Assembly: GCA_937925605.1 (NCBI GenBank)
Contig: CALALV010000160.1
Span: 7,501-71,500 of the forward strand
Direction: 5' to 3'
Length of the DNA: 64,000 nt
Origin: an uncultured Woeseia sp.
GTDB lineage: Bacteria; Pseudomonadota; Gammaproteobacteria; Steroidobacterales; Woeseiaceae
Shown here: one piece after another, positions 28,201 to 36,500 of the stretch
Numbering within the stretch: position 1 is the first letter of the stretch
Layout of the letters: the number at the start of each line of letters is the position of its first letter
Translations under genes and position numbers: made by a program
The notes under the pieces: model-generated
Told to the model about the DNA's origin: nothing
The model's input: the letters and a program-made list of their open reading frames with translations, nothing else
The model's database searches: none

Positions 28201-28839
28201 CTACTCCGTCACATTTGCAGTACGCTGATTGGCCGCGATGCGCCTTTCGAGGTCGACGATCCACCGGTCGACGAGCTTGTCCTCGCCGGCCAGCGCGCGG
28301 TAGCGCTCGAAGTGCATCAGCGCGGCTTCGAGGCGCTGCAGGTACAGCTCGTTCAGCACGCCCAGGTTGTAGTGCGGCAGCGCGTAGGCCGGGTCGGCCG
28401 CGACCGCGGCCAGGTAGGCATCTTCCGCCGCGTCGAAGCGGCCCTGGCGCCTGCGCAGCATGCCGAGCTGGTTCAGCGCGACGGCGTGCGCCGGGTCCAG
28501 CGCCAGCGCCGCGTCGAGGCTGGCCTCGGCCGCCTGCTCGTCGCCCTGCGCGGCCTTCAGGATCGCCATGTTGACGTGCGCGCCCGGCACGTCCGGGTAG
28601 CGCAGCAGGAACTCGGCGAAGCGCAGCTCGGCCTCGACGGCATCGCCGGCGGCCATCGCGGCGACGGCCTGCTCGTACTGGGTCAGCGCCGCCGCCGGCA
28701 GCGTCGACGGCACGCCGGTCGCCTGCTCTGGCGCCGGCGCGGAAGGCAGCGAGCCGCAGCCGGCCAGCAGCCCGGCGAGGCACAGGGCTGCCAGGCGCAG
28801 GACGCGCCGCTCAGTAAAGGGCCGTGACCACATCTTCAC
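28201..28839 (-). CDS. TPR-repeat lipoprotein
   Basis: A 212-residue lipoprotein: signal with lipobox LAGCGSLPSAP (Cys at about residue 28), then about four TPR-like helix pairs (ELRFAEFLLRYPDVPGAHVN, AALALDPAHAVALNQLGMLR, AAVAADPAYALPHYNLGVLN, and an end helix). After processing it would sit in the outer or inner membrane facing the periplasm. The start overlaps the 3' end of the preceding large TPR gene by 29 nt, so the two are surely cotranscribed. Functionally similar to GltE-type TPR lipoproteins (inference). Confidence 0.88.
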   Translation of the reverse strand: MKMWSRPFTERRVLRLAALCLAGLLAGCGSLPSAPAPEQATGVPSTLPAAALTQYEQAVAAMAAGDAVEAELRFAEFLLRYPDVPGAHVNMAILKAAQGDEQAAEASLDAALALDPAHAVALNQLGMLRRRQGRFDAAEDAYLAAVAADPAYALPHYNLGVLNELYLQRLEAALMHFERYRALAGEDKLVDRWIVDLERRIAANQRTANVTE

Positions 28840-31624
28840 TGCGCTCCAGCTTGGCGTAGCGCGCCGGCATCAGGCTCGCCAGCGACTCGAAACTCTTCTG
28901 CACCCATTCGTCGTAGACGCCCTCGGCCGCGCGTACGGCGTTGGCCTGGTGCAGCTCGATGGCCTGCTCTTCGAACGGGAATGCCTGTTCCTCGAGCAGC
29001 AGCTCGTATTGTTCGAGCGCCAGCGCGTCGAGGTCCGCGGGGCGTTCCGACTCCATCAGGTCGCGCCCGAAACCGCGGTAGACCTCGCCGAGCCGGAACG
29101 TCGCCGCGGTCGTGACCTCCGCCACGCCGTAGTCCGCGGCTTCGCCGTAGGCCGCGAGGACCTCTTCCATCAGGCGCTTCTTCACGGCCAGGCTGTCGGC
29201 CAGCGGCTGGCTTATGCGCGCGGCCTCGAAGCGCTCGAGTGCGGGCTCCGCGAGTTCGAGCGTGGCCCGGGCCGCGACGAAGCGGCTGCGCTCGGTGCGC
29301 TCGCTGCCGGCGCCGGCGTCCGCGTACTTCAGTTCGCGCAGCCGCTGCTCGCGCAGGGCGCGGCTGGGACCCGCGTCGGCGATCTCGAACAGCCGGTAAC
29401 GCGCCTCGAAGGCCTCCGCGAACGGCGCCGGGTAGCGCTCGACGATGATCTCGAGGACCCGTTCCTCGTCGTCCAGCGCGCCGCTGTTGCCGTACAACTC
29501 GGCGGCCTGCCACCAGGCTTCGCGGCGCACGTCCTCGCCGCTCGCCGGGTTTTCCGCGATGCGCTCGAATTCGCCGGCGGCGGCGTCGGCGCGGCCGGAT
29601 TCCAGGTAGGACACGGCCAGCTTCTGCGTCACGTCGTCGGCGAATTCGCTGTCCGGGAAGTCACGCCGGAAGGACTCGAGCACGGTGGCCGCGCGGTCCC
29701 AGTCCTCGAGGTTGATCAGCGCCGCGGCGGCGTCGTACTCCGCGGTTGCCACGATCGGCGAGCCGGGCACCGCCGCTGCCACGCGGCGGAAATGCGTGAC
29801 CGCGGTCTCGAGGTCGCCGGCGGCGCGTGCGGCCTCGCCCTGCTTGTAGATCGACGAGGCAATGCGCTCGCTGATCTCGTCCTGTGCCGCCGCGTCGTCG
29901 GCCGGCGTGAAGCCGCGCAGCGCGTAGTAGGCGTTTTCCGCTTCCGGGTAGCGGCCGAGGTCGAACTGCGAATGCGCGATGACGGTCCACGAGGTGCGGG
30001 CCAGCTCGGCGGGCGCGGCGGCATCGCGCTCCACGACGTTGCGGGCCACCGCGATCGCGAGGTCGAACTGCCCCTGCGCGAACAGGTCCTCGGCCACCGT
30101 CGTCAGCACGGCGGCGGACTCCGGGTGCTCCGGGTAGGTGTCCGCGAAGCGCAGGCCGCTGTCGAGATAGCGCTGGTGCCAGGCCAGCTGCGCGTCGCCC
30201 GCCAGCGCTTCCTCGTGGCGCCGGTAGGCGAGCAGCGCGGCGTACGCGGCCTCGGCCGAGCGCTCGTGGCGCGGGAAGTCGTAGGCCGTGCGCTCGTACT
30301 CGTCGGTGGCGGCGGCGTAGTCGCCGCTCTCGTAGAGGATCTCGGCGAGCAGGAAGTTGGTCTGCGCGCTGTCCGGCTCGTCCGGGAAGTACTCGAGGAA
30401 CTTGCGGTACCAGCGAGCCGCGGCCTGGTAGTCGGCGCGCGTGCCGTCCTTGCCCTGCGCCTCGGAATGGTAGTACTGCGCGAGGTCGGTCAGGTTGGCC
30501 TTGAGGTGGGCGATGACGGCCTGGTTCTGCTCGCGCCCGTGCTGTTGCCAGTAGGGCTGCTCGAGGCCGTAGCGCTCGACGAAGTCCTGCTTCGCGCCGA
30601 GCACCAGCGACGGGAAGCCGCCCTGCTTGTAGGCCTCGATGACCTCGACCTGCAGGAGCGGCGCCTTCACGTGCTGCGGGTCGTGCGCGACGAAGGCCTC
30701 GTAGGTTTCGGCCGCATCCACGAAGCGTTCCTTCTCGAGGTACAGGTCGCCCAGGTTCATGTAGATGACGTGCGCGTAATCCGGGTAGCCGCGGTCGCCG
30801 AACCAGGCGCCTATGCTGTCCGCGCCGTCGAGGTAGGAGAAGCTGATCGACAGCACGCGGAACGTGTCGTCGACCAGTTCGCGGTCGGCGCGGCCGAGCG
30901 CGTCGAGCGGCTCGCCGCCCGCCAGCAGGTCGATGCCGTCCAGCTTGCGATCGAGCAAGCCGAAAAACGGTCCGAAGCTGTCCTCGTGCTCGGCCAGCTT
31001 GAACTGCGCCCAGCCGAGCTTGTACAGCGATTGTTCGTAGAAGCGCGATGTTTCGCCCGCGGCGACGACGTGCCGGTAGGCCTCCTCGGCCGCCGCGTAG
31101 TCCTTGCGCAGGAACAGCATCTCGCCGCGCCGGAACTCGACCTCGTCGCGCCGCGCAGTTTCTGGGTAGCGCGCGACGAGTTCGTTCAGCGTCTCGAGTG
31201 CCGCGTCGGTCTCGCCGGCGATCTCGTAGGCACGCGCGAGCTGGTAGAGCACGGTGTCGTTGCGACGGTAGTCGGGATAGGCCTCGAGCAGCTGGCGGAA
31301 CAGCGACACCGCGCTGCCGTAGCGATTCGCGCCGAGCTCGTCGACGTTGCGAGCCAGTTCCTCTGCCTCGACCGCCTCGAGTTCGAGGTCCGCGAGCCGG
31401 CGCATCGCCTCGGCGCGCAGCTCCGGGTCGTCCGAGACGAGGTCGAGGAAGGCGCGGTAGTTGTCGCGGGCCTTCGCGTTGCTGTTGGCGATGCTGCGGC
31501 CTTCGCGCAGCTTGTAGCGGCCATTGCCGAGATCGCGGATCGTCTTTTCGTCGCCGGCCGCGGCCACGCCCGGCGGCAGCCACAGGGCCGCGGCGCAGAG
31601 GAGCGACAGCAGCACGCGGCTCAT
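28811..31624 (-). CDS. Large periplasmic TPR-repeat protein
   Basis: A 937-residue protein from ATG 31624 with signal peptide MSRVLLSLLCAAALWLPPGV. The rest is almost wholly TPR-like helical pairs, for example FRQLLEAYPDYRRNDTVLYQ, LNELVARYPETARRDEVEFR, FLEYFPDEPDSAQTNFLLAE and YPEHPESAAVLTTVAEDLFA, similar to outer-membrane assembly/Tol-associated TPR proteins. The longer frame upstream to 32089 overlaps the previous TPR gene and is rejected. The start overlaps the 622-residue TPR gene's stop by 4 nt (ATGA). It likely forms the periplasmic scaffold contacted by the ExbBD/TonB motor (inference). Confidence 0.88.
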   Translation of the reverse strand: MSRVLLSLLCAAALWLPPGVAAAGDEKTIRDLGNGRYKLREGRSIANSNAKARDNYRAFLDLVSDDPELRAEAMRRLADLELEAVEAEELARNVDELGANRYGSAVSLFRQLLEAYPDYRRNDTVLYQLARAYEIAGETDAALETLNELVARYPETARRDEVEFRRGEMLFLRKDYAAAEEAYRHVVAAGETSRFYEQSLYKLGWAQFKLAEHEDSFGPFFGLLDRKLDGIDLLAGGEPLDALGRADRELVDDTFRVLSISFSYLDGADSIGAWFGDRGYPDYAHVIYMNLGDLYLEKERFVDAAETYEAFVAHDPQHVKAPLLQVEVIEAYKQGGFPSLVLGAKQDFVERYGLEQPYWQQHGREQNQAVIAHLKANLTDLAQYYHSEAQGKDGTRADYQAAARWYRKFLEYFPDEPDSAQTNFLLAEILYESGDYAAATDEYERTAYDFPRHERSAEAAYAALLAYRRHEEALAGDAQLAWHQRYLDSGLRFADTYPEHPESAAVLTTVAEDLFAQGQFDLAIAVARNVVERDAAAPAELARTSWTVIAHSQFDLGRYPEAENAYYALRGFTPADDAAAQDEISERIASSIYKQGEAARAAGDLETAVTHFRRVAAAVPGSPIVATAEYDAAAALINLEDWDRAATVLESFRRDFPDSEFADDVTQKLAVSYLESGRADAAAGEFERIAENPASGEDVRREAWWQAAELYGNSGALDDEERVLEIIVERYPAPFAEAFEARYRLFEIADAGPSRALREQRLRELKYADAGAGSERTERSRFVAARATLELAEPALERFEAARISQPLADSLAVKKRLMEEVLAAYGEAADYGVAEVTTAATFRLGEVYRGFGRDLMESERPADLDALALEQYELLLEEQAFPFEEQAIELHQANAVRAAEGVYDEWVQKSFESLASLMPARYAKLERSEDVVTALY

Positions 31625-33489
31625 TGCGCCGCCTCCGCCGTCGTCGTCGACGACAAGTCGTAGATGGCCGCCAGCGCGAAGCGCGCCTGGACCGAGTAAG
31701 TGTGCAGTCGTTCCTTCTGCGCCTGCATCTCGCCCACCGCTATGCCCTGCAGGTAGACGCGCTGGCGGTCCATCGCGCGGCCGACCCGCGCCCGCAGGCT
31801 CTCGATGCGCGGCGCAAGCCCGTCGATGCGCGCCCCGAAACCGGCGAAGAGGCCAGGCTCCGTCTGCATGGACTCGTCGACGCGCCGCCGCGAACGCTGT
31901 GTCTCGACCAGAGCCTCGCCGCTCTCGCGCACGTCGCGGCGCAGGCGCCACAGGCGCTCCTTGAAGGACTTCTCGAGATCCCACTGCAACACGCCTTTCA
32001 TCAGGCGCAGCTTGTGACGCAGGTCTTCGGCCTCCGGCAGGTCTGCCGCGACCGCCGGGTTCTGCGCCAGTGCGGACACCTCGCCCCACAGCGCGAACTC
32101 GGCAGGGCTCGCGAGGGCCAGCGCGTCGTGGTTGCGCTCGATGCTGTCGAGCCGCGCATCGAAGGCGAGCTTGCGATCGACCATGCCCTCCAGGTCGGCG
32201 CCGGCGAGGCTTGCAGTGACGCGCGGCAGGCGTTCGTCATAGGCCTGCTCGCGGGTCTCGAGCATGTTGCGGAAAACGCCGAGGCTCGACTGCCAGCGCT
32301 CGAGGTTGCGCGCGAGGTAATCGAGATCGCGGTAATTCTTCAGGCCTTCCTGGAATTCGTGGCTGGCCAGCAAGTGATACAGGTAGTTGGCCCCGACGCC
32401 GTCGGGCAGCGATTCCAGCCGCCAGTGCCAGCCGGTCGTGGCCTCTGCGTTGTCCGCGAGAAAGGTGGAAAGCAGGCGACCCGATTCGAGCGCGTCGATC
32501 GTGCCGTCGATGCGCCGGTTTTCCTCGGCGAACGCTTCGATCGCGTCGAGGTAGTGGTCCGCCGCCTGGCTGATCGAGTCGAGCTTGGCCATCGCGTACG
32601 GAACCGCGAGCATCGATTCCTGCACCGCGGGGTCCAGCAGGCTGCGCTCGCGCAGCGCCATCCACGGCACCAGTGCGCGCCCGTAGTCCTCGCGCTCGGC
32701 GTCCGCCCAGCCGACGCCGAGCAGGGCCTTGTTCGAGAACGGGCCATTGAGGCGAACGCGCTGCAGCGGTCGCTTCGCGAGCCGCGCCTCGCCGCCCTGC
32801 AGCATGGCATAGCCGAGCGCGAGATTGGCCTTGTCGCGCAGCGCCGCCAGCTCGTCGTTCCAGGGTTCGAGTTCGCCGAGTTCGTCCAGGATATCCGCCG
32901 CTTCGTCCGTGCGCCCGGCGCGCACCAGCGCGACGCCCAGGTTGAAGCGCGCGTAGCTCAACCACTCGCTGCGGTCGCGAAAACCGGCAAGCACCTCGAT
33001 GGCTTCTGCGTACTGGCGCCGGTCGATCAGCAGCTGCGCCCCGAGCAGGGTGCGCTCGGCATTGAGAGAACCGGGCAGCGGGCCCTCGATGTTCGCCAGC
33101 GCGAGCTGGGCTTCATCGGTGTATCCGCGCTGGTGCCAGATGCGCGCGAGGAAAAACCAGGTGCGATTGCGCACGGCAGGATCCGTGCTGTCGGCCAGCA
33201 GGCGCTCGAAGATGTCGGCCGCGCGCCGGTGATGGCCGTAGGACAGGTACAGGCCGCCGAGCAGCAGCTCGGCCTCGGCATCGTGGTGCGGCAGGCGCGC
33301 CTCGTGTTGCGCGGCGAGCAGCCGGACGATCGCCGGAAAATAGTCTTCCTGGTAGAAGTGGAACAGGACCTCGCCGTAGTGCGGGTCCTCGACCACGGTC
33401 GGGACGGTCGCGTCGTCAGCGGCCGCCGGCGCCGTGGCCGACAGCGCAAACGCCCACAGCAGGAAGGTCGGGATGCGCGGGAGCTTCAA
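31621..33489 (-). CDS. Periplasmic TPR-repeat protein
   Basis: A 622-residue protein with a signal peptide (PRIPTFLLWAFALSATAPAA) and N-terminal TPR-like repeats (YGEVLFHFYQEDYFPAIVRL, LLLGGLYLSYGHHRRAADIF, TWFFLARIWHQRGYTDEAQL, about residues 38-230). The middle and C-terminal parts are long amphipathic helices (RVTASLAGADLEGMVDRKLA onward). The layout recalls GltD-like TPR proteins. It starts 3 nt after the small coiled-coil gene and overlaps the next TPR gene by 4 nt. No enzymatic motif. Confidence 0.82.
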   Translation of the reverse strand: MKLPRIPTFLLWAFALSATAPAAADDATVPTVVEDPHYGEVLFHFYQEDYFPAIVRLLAAQHEARLPHHDAEAELLLGGLYLSYGHHRRAADIFERLLADSTDPAVRNRTWFFLARIWHQRGYTDEAQLALANIEGPLPGSLNAERTLLGAQLLIDRRQYAEAIEVLAGFRDRSEWLSYARFNLGVALVRAGRTDEAADILDELGELEPWNDELAALRDKANLALGYAMLQGGEARLAKRPLQRVRLNGPFSNKALLGVGWADAEREDYGRALVPWMALRERSLLDPAVQESMLAVPYAMAKLDSISQAADHYLDAIEAFAEENRRIDGTIDALESGRLLSTFLADNAEATTGWHWRLESLPDGVGANYLYHLLASHEFQEGLKNYRDLDYLARNLERWQSSLGVFRNMLETREQAYDERLPRVTASLAGADLEGMVDRKLAFDARLDSIERNHDALALASPAEFALWGEVSALAQNPAVAADLPEAEDLRHKLRLMKGVLQWDLEKSFKERLWRLRRDVRESGEALVETQRSRRRVDESMQTEPGLFAGFGARIDGLAPRIESLRARVGRAMDRQRVYLQGIAVGEMQAQKERLHTYSVQARFALAAIYDLSSTTTAEAAQ

Positions 33490-33492
33490 GTA

Positions 33493-34029
33493 TCACTCCC
33501 ATTCCCTGACGTCGAATTCGGGTTGCTGCTTCGGCGCGCGATCGGTGATCGCCAGTTCCACGTACTTCGCGCCGAGTCCCTTGCTCAGGTTGACGGTAGC
33601 GCCGCGGCGATACTCGCGCTCGTGCGGACCGAAGCCCGTGAACACCGCGACCAGCTCGTGGTCACCGGTCTTCAGGTTTTCCATGTGCAGCCGCTGCACG
33701 CCGCCCCGCCGCAGGGCATCCGCCTCGCGCTCGGTGTACAGGTAATTCGCAACTTCCTTGCCGTCGATTTTCAGCGTGACCGAATCGAGGGCGAAGTATT
33801 CGCCCACGTCGACGGACAGGAAGAACGCGACCTGCGAATTGGCCGGAAACAGCAATTCCTCTTCCAGCAGGAACAGGTCGCGGTTCAGCTCGAGCACTTC
33901 TTCCTTGAGGGCCTGGACGTCCTCGTCGATGCTGCGGAACTCGTCGTTCGCAGCCGGCTCGTCCGCTGCCTGCGCGCCGGCGACGGACAGCGCCGCGCAC
34001 AGCAATATCGCTCTGACAAACACTTTCAC
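33493..34029 (-). CDS. Exported coiled-coil/beta-domain protein opening the motor operon
   Basis: A 178-residue protein with signal peptide MKVFVRAILLCAALSVAGAQ. Residues about 30-62 form a coiled coil (SIDEDVQALKEEVLELNRDL), followed by a beta-rich domain (FFLSVDVGEYFALDSVTLKI, GDHELVAVFTGFGPHEREYR). Homologs are seen by me only as hypothetical proteins in similar operons. It is the first gene of the nine-gene cluster, 30 nt after the TlpA stop, and its short coiled coil would suit oligomerisation with the TPR partner. The beta domain resembles an envelope ligand-binding sandwich; function unknown. Confidence 0.72.
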   Translation of the reverse strand: MKVFVRAILLCAALSVAGAQAADEPAANDEFRSIDEDVQALKEEVLELNRDLFLLEEELLFPANSQVAFFLSVDVGEYFALDSVTLKIDGKEVANYLYTEREADALRRGGVQRLHMENLKTGDHELVAVFTGFGPHEREYRRGATVNLSKGLGAKYVELAITDRAPKQQPEFDVREWE

Positions 34030-34058
34030 CTCACTCTCCTGCTGGTGGCGTTACGCGT

Positions 34059-34559
34059 TCATTCGCGCAACAGGCTGCGGATCTCGGTCAGGTACTTCTG
34101 CTCGTAGCCGGGCTTGTAGCCGTGGTGCACGTGGCGCACGGTGCCGGTGCGGTCGACCAGCACCGTGACCGGCATTGCCTCGACCTGGTACAGGCGACTG
34201 ACGTCCTTGGACTCGTCGAACAGGACCGGGAAGCTGACGCCGAGCTCCTCGACCATCTGCATCGCGCGGCGCGCGTCGTCGTCGATGTTGACGCCGAGCA
34301 GCTTGAAGCCGACGCGCTCGTAGCGCGTGTACAGGTCGTCCAGCAGCGGCATCTCCTGGCGGCAGGGCCCGCACCAGGTCGCCCAGAAATTGATCATGAC
34401 GACGTCGCCGCGGTACTCGGAGAGCCGCAGGTTCTTGCCGCTCGCGCTCTTTAGCGCGAAATCGGGCGCTTCCTGGCCGGTCAGCGACGAGGAGGCGGAG
34501 GCGCCGAGCGCCAGCGCGGAACAGAGGGTGACGAGCAGCAGCGATTTAAGTCCGTTCAT
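34059..34559 (-). CDS. TlpA-like periplasmic thioredoxin
   Basis: A 166-residue exported thioredoxin-fold protein from ATG 34559 (signal MNGLKSLLLVTLCSALALGA). The active site is WATWCGPC in the usual place, then MPLLDDLYTRYERVGFKLLG, and the cis-Pro segment EAMPVTVLVDRTG. Family members reduce cytochrome c-type or other envelope disulfides, fed by DsbD/CcdA-like proteins. A strong AAGGAAGG site precedes the start. A CRP-like dyad (34679-34694) lies 120 bases upstream on the same side. The motor operon follows 29 nt after the stop, so TlpA may be the first gene of a longer transcript. Confidence 0.92.
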   Translation of the reverse strand: MNGLKSLLLVTLCSALALGASASSSLTGQEAPDFALKSASGKNLRLSEYRGDVVMINFWATWCGPCRQEMPLLDDLYTRYERVGFKLLGVNIDDDARRAMQMVEELGVSFPVLFDESKDVSRLYQVEAMPVTVLVDRTGTVRHVHHGYKPGYEQKYLTEIRSLLRE

Positions 34560-34678
34560 GTGTTTCCTTCCTTGTCTGGCCCGCGGGCGCGGGACCCGGC
34601 GTGCCCGCCCCGGTCCCGCGGCGCTGGCGACGCACGCGGCAATTCCCGGCATGGTGACAGGCAGTGCACACCGGCGGC

Positions 34679-34694
34679 CGTGATGATCGTCACA
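34679..34694. promoter_or_regulatory. CRP/Vfr/Clp-type binding site candidate
   Basis: CGTGA-TGATCG-TCACA matches the CRP-family dyad TGTGA-N6-TCACA at 9 of 10 conserved positions. It lies 120 bases upstream of the tlpA start, in the only sizeable gap of this region. Its position allows activation of tlpA and the motor operon. Regulation is inferred from the match alone. Confidence 0.5.
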
Positions 34695-34786
34695 AATGCC
34701 CTGACGCGGGCCTCGTGGCAGACGCTCACGGCCGCCTGCGACCGCGCTGTGGGCTAGCGTAGCAGTCTGAATTGAAAGGAAAAGGC

Positions 34787-34802
34787 GTCGCCGATCGGCG
34801 AC
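34787..34802 (-). terminator. Weak hairpin terminator after apbE
   Basis: Perfect palindrome GTCGCC-GATC-GGCGAC, 29 bases after the apbE stop on the minus strand. It is followed on that strand by CCTTTTCCTTTC, a loose T-tract. The stem is short, so it is a probable rather than certain terminator. Confidence 0.4.
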
Positions 34803-34831
34803 AGCCGGTGACGCCGCGCGGCGACAGTCCG

Positions 34832-35869
34832 CTAGTCGGTCGCGGGCGGCGCGAGTCCGTCGGAGTAGTACAGGCGGCCCGCCGCGTCGATGACGATGCC
34901 TTCGTAGTCGGGCAGCGTCGCCAGCAACCTCAGGCCGCGGTCCACGCCAAGGACGAACACGGAGGTCGACAGCGCGTCGGTGATCACCGCATCCGGTCCG
35001 ATCACGGTCGCGCTCATCAGCTCGCCGGCCGGGCGGCCGGTCGAGGGCTCGATGATGTGGTGGTAGCGCTGACCGTCCTCGATGAAGAAACGCTCGTAAT
35101 CGCCGGACGTCGACACCGCCTCGTTCTCGAGCGGGATGCGCAGGCTGACGCGGCCCTCTGCACGCGGGTCGCGGATGCCGACGATCCACGGCTGGCCGCG
35201 GCGGTCGCCGAGCAGGCGCGAGTCGCCCCCGGCCGTGACGATCGCGTGCCGGACGCCCAGCTCGCGCAGCCGTTCGACGCCGCGTTCGACCGCGTAGCCT
35301 TTCGCGATGCCGCCCAGGTTGATGCGCACGCCCGGGCGCAGGAAACGTATCGACTGGTCGCCGGCCCGCGGCTCGACGAGGCGGTAGTCGATCCGCGGCA
35401 GTTCCTCGGCGATTGTCTCGTCGCCCGGCCGCCGGCCCGCGCGGAAGTCGTAGTGGCGCCCGACGCTGTCGTAGGTGATGTCGAAGGCACCGCGCGTCAG
35501 CACCGAGATATCGAGCGAGCGGACGATCAGGTCGTAGAGTTCGGGCCCCGCGACCACCGGCCGGCTGGCGGCGTCGCGGTTGATCTCGGAAATGCGGCTC
35601 TCCTCGATGTAGGTGCTCATCAGGGCCTCGATCCGCGCAATCTCGGCGAACACGTCCTCGATGGCCTGCTCGCCCCGGGCCTCGTCGTCGTGCCACAGGC
35701 TGACCCGGACCTCGGTACCCATCTGCGTACGGGTGCCGCTCACCCAGTCCGCCAGCACGCCGGCCGGCGCAATCGAATTTGTCAGGAAAACAATGACTAG
35801 CGCCGCCCGGAAGCGAGCGGTATGCTGGCCGCCGTCGTCATGTCCCGAGGAGCCGGACCGTGCTTTCAT
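34832..35869 (-). CDS. apbE: FAD:protein FMN transferase (ApbE)
   Basis: A 345-residue flavin transferase that attaches FMN covalently to Thr/Ser of target proteins such as RnfD/G or NqrB/C and related flavoproteins, in the periplasm. Visible: TQMGTEVRVSLW at the start of the mature part, RINLGGIAKGYAVERGVERL, VTAGGDSRLLG, and HHIIEPSTGRPAGELMSATV with the metal-binding ITDALSTSVFVLG. A signal-like stretch (LVIVFLTNSIAPAGVLA) follows a 25-residue polar lead, so ATG 35869 is used although it overlaps the divergent lemA start by 10 bp. No obvious target gene lies beside it. Confidence 0.92.
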   Translation of the reverse strand: MKARSGSSGHDDGGQHTARFRAALVIVFLTNSIAPAGVLADWVSGTRTQMGTEVRVSLWHDDEARGEQAIEDVFAEIARIEALMSTYIEESRISEINRDAASRPVVAGPELYDLIVRSLDISVLTRGAFDITYDSVGRHYDFRAGRRPGDETIAEELPRIDYRLVEPRAGDQSIRFLRPGVRINLGGIAKGYAVERGVERLRELGVRHAIVTAGGDSRLLGDRRGQPWIVGIRDPRAEGRVSLRIPLENEAVSTSGDYERFFIEDGQRYHHIIEPSTGRPAGELMSATVIGPDAVITDALSTSVFVLGVDRGLRLLATLPDYEGIVIDAAGRLYYSDGLAPPATD

Positions 35870-36450
35870 TCCTGATTTTCCTCGCCATCATCGTCGCGCT
35901 GCTGCTGTACGCGATCGGCATCTACAACCGGCTCGTCAACCTGCGCAACCGGGTCAAGAATTCCTTCGCGCAGATCGACGTCCAGCTCACGCGGCGCCAC
36001 GACCTCATTCCGAACCTGGTGGAAGCCGTCAAGGGCTACATGAAGCACGAGCGCGAGACGCTCGAGAACGTCATCAAGGCCCGGAATTCCGCGGTGTCCA
36101 GCCTCGAAAACGCCAAGTCCGACCCGGCCAATGCGCAGGCCATCAAGGAACTCGGCCAGTCCGAGGGCGCACTCGGCGCCGCCCTCGGCCGCCTGTTCGC
36201 GCTGGCCGAAGCTTATCCCGATCTGAAGGCCAATCAAAACATGATGCAGTTCCAGGAGGAGCTCGCGAGCACCGAGAACAAGGTCGCCTTCGCGCGCCAG
36301 GCCTTCAACGACAGCGTCATGAGCTACAACAACGCCGTCGAGAACTTCCCGAACAACATCGTGGCCGGCATGTTCCGCTTCGATACGGCGAGCTTTCTCG
36401 AAATCGAGTCGGAGGAGAAGCGCGCGGTACCCGAGGTCTCGTTTACCTGA
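35860..36450 (+). CDS. lemA: LemA family protein
   Basis: A 196-residue LemA protein: an N-terminal membrane helix (FLIFLAIIVALLLYAIGIYN) and then the conserved coiled helices NRLVNLRNRVKNSFAQIDVQ, LTRRHDLIPNLVEAVKGYMK, and AYPDLKANQNMMQFQEELAS. GTG 35860 is the start, with GAGGAG just upstream. LemA genes commonly precede an M48 (HtpX-like) protease, as here 50 nt downstream, and the pair is thought to act in envelope stress. It overlaps the divergent apbE start by 10 bp. Confidence 0.94.
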   Translation: MLSFLIFLAIIVALLLYAIGIYNRLVNLRNRVKNSFAQIDVQLTRRHDLIPNLVEAVKGYMKHERETLENVIKARNSAVSSLENAKSDPANAQAIKELGQSEGALGAALGRLFALAEAYPDLKANQNMMQFQEELASTENKVAFARQAFNDSVMSYNNAVENFPNNIVAGMFRFDTASFLEIESEEKRAVPEVSFT

Positions 36451-36500
36451 GTCGCGCGCAGCGCGGGCGGGCGCGCTAGCCCGCGCTGGCCGGGACGGCC

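Larger units (their letters stand above)
34560..34831. other. Intergenic region between tlpA and apbE (272 bases)
   Basis: No gene seen on either strand. It holds the tlpA ribosome site, the CRP-like dyad at 34679-34694 and the weak hairpin at 34787-34802 just after apbE. The remainder shows nothing I can name. Confidence 0.6.

Noticed and set aside
28949..31663. 904-residue open frame on the plus strand
   Set aside because: Antisense to the large TPR gene; low-complexity composition and no recognisable fold.
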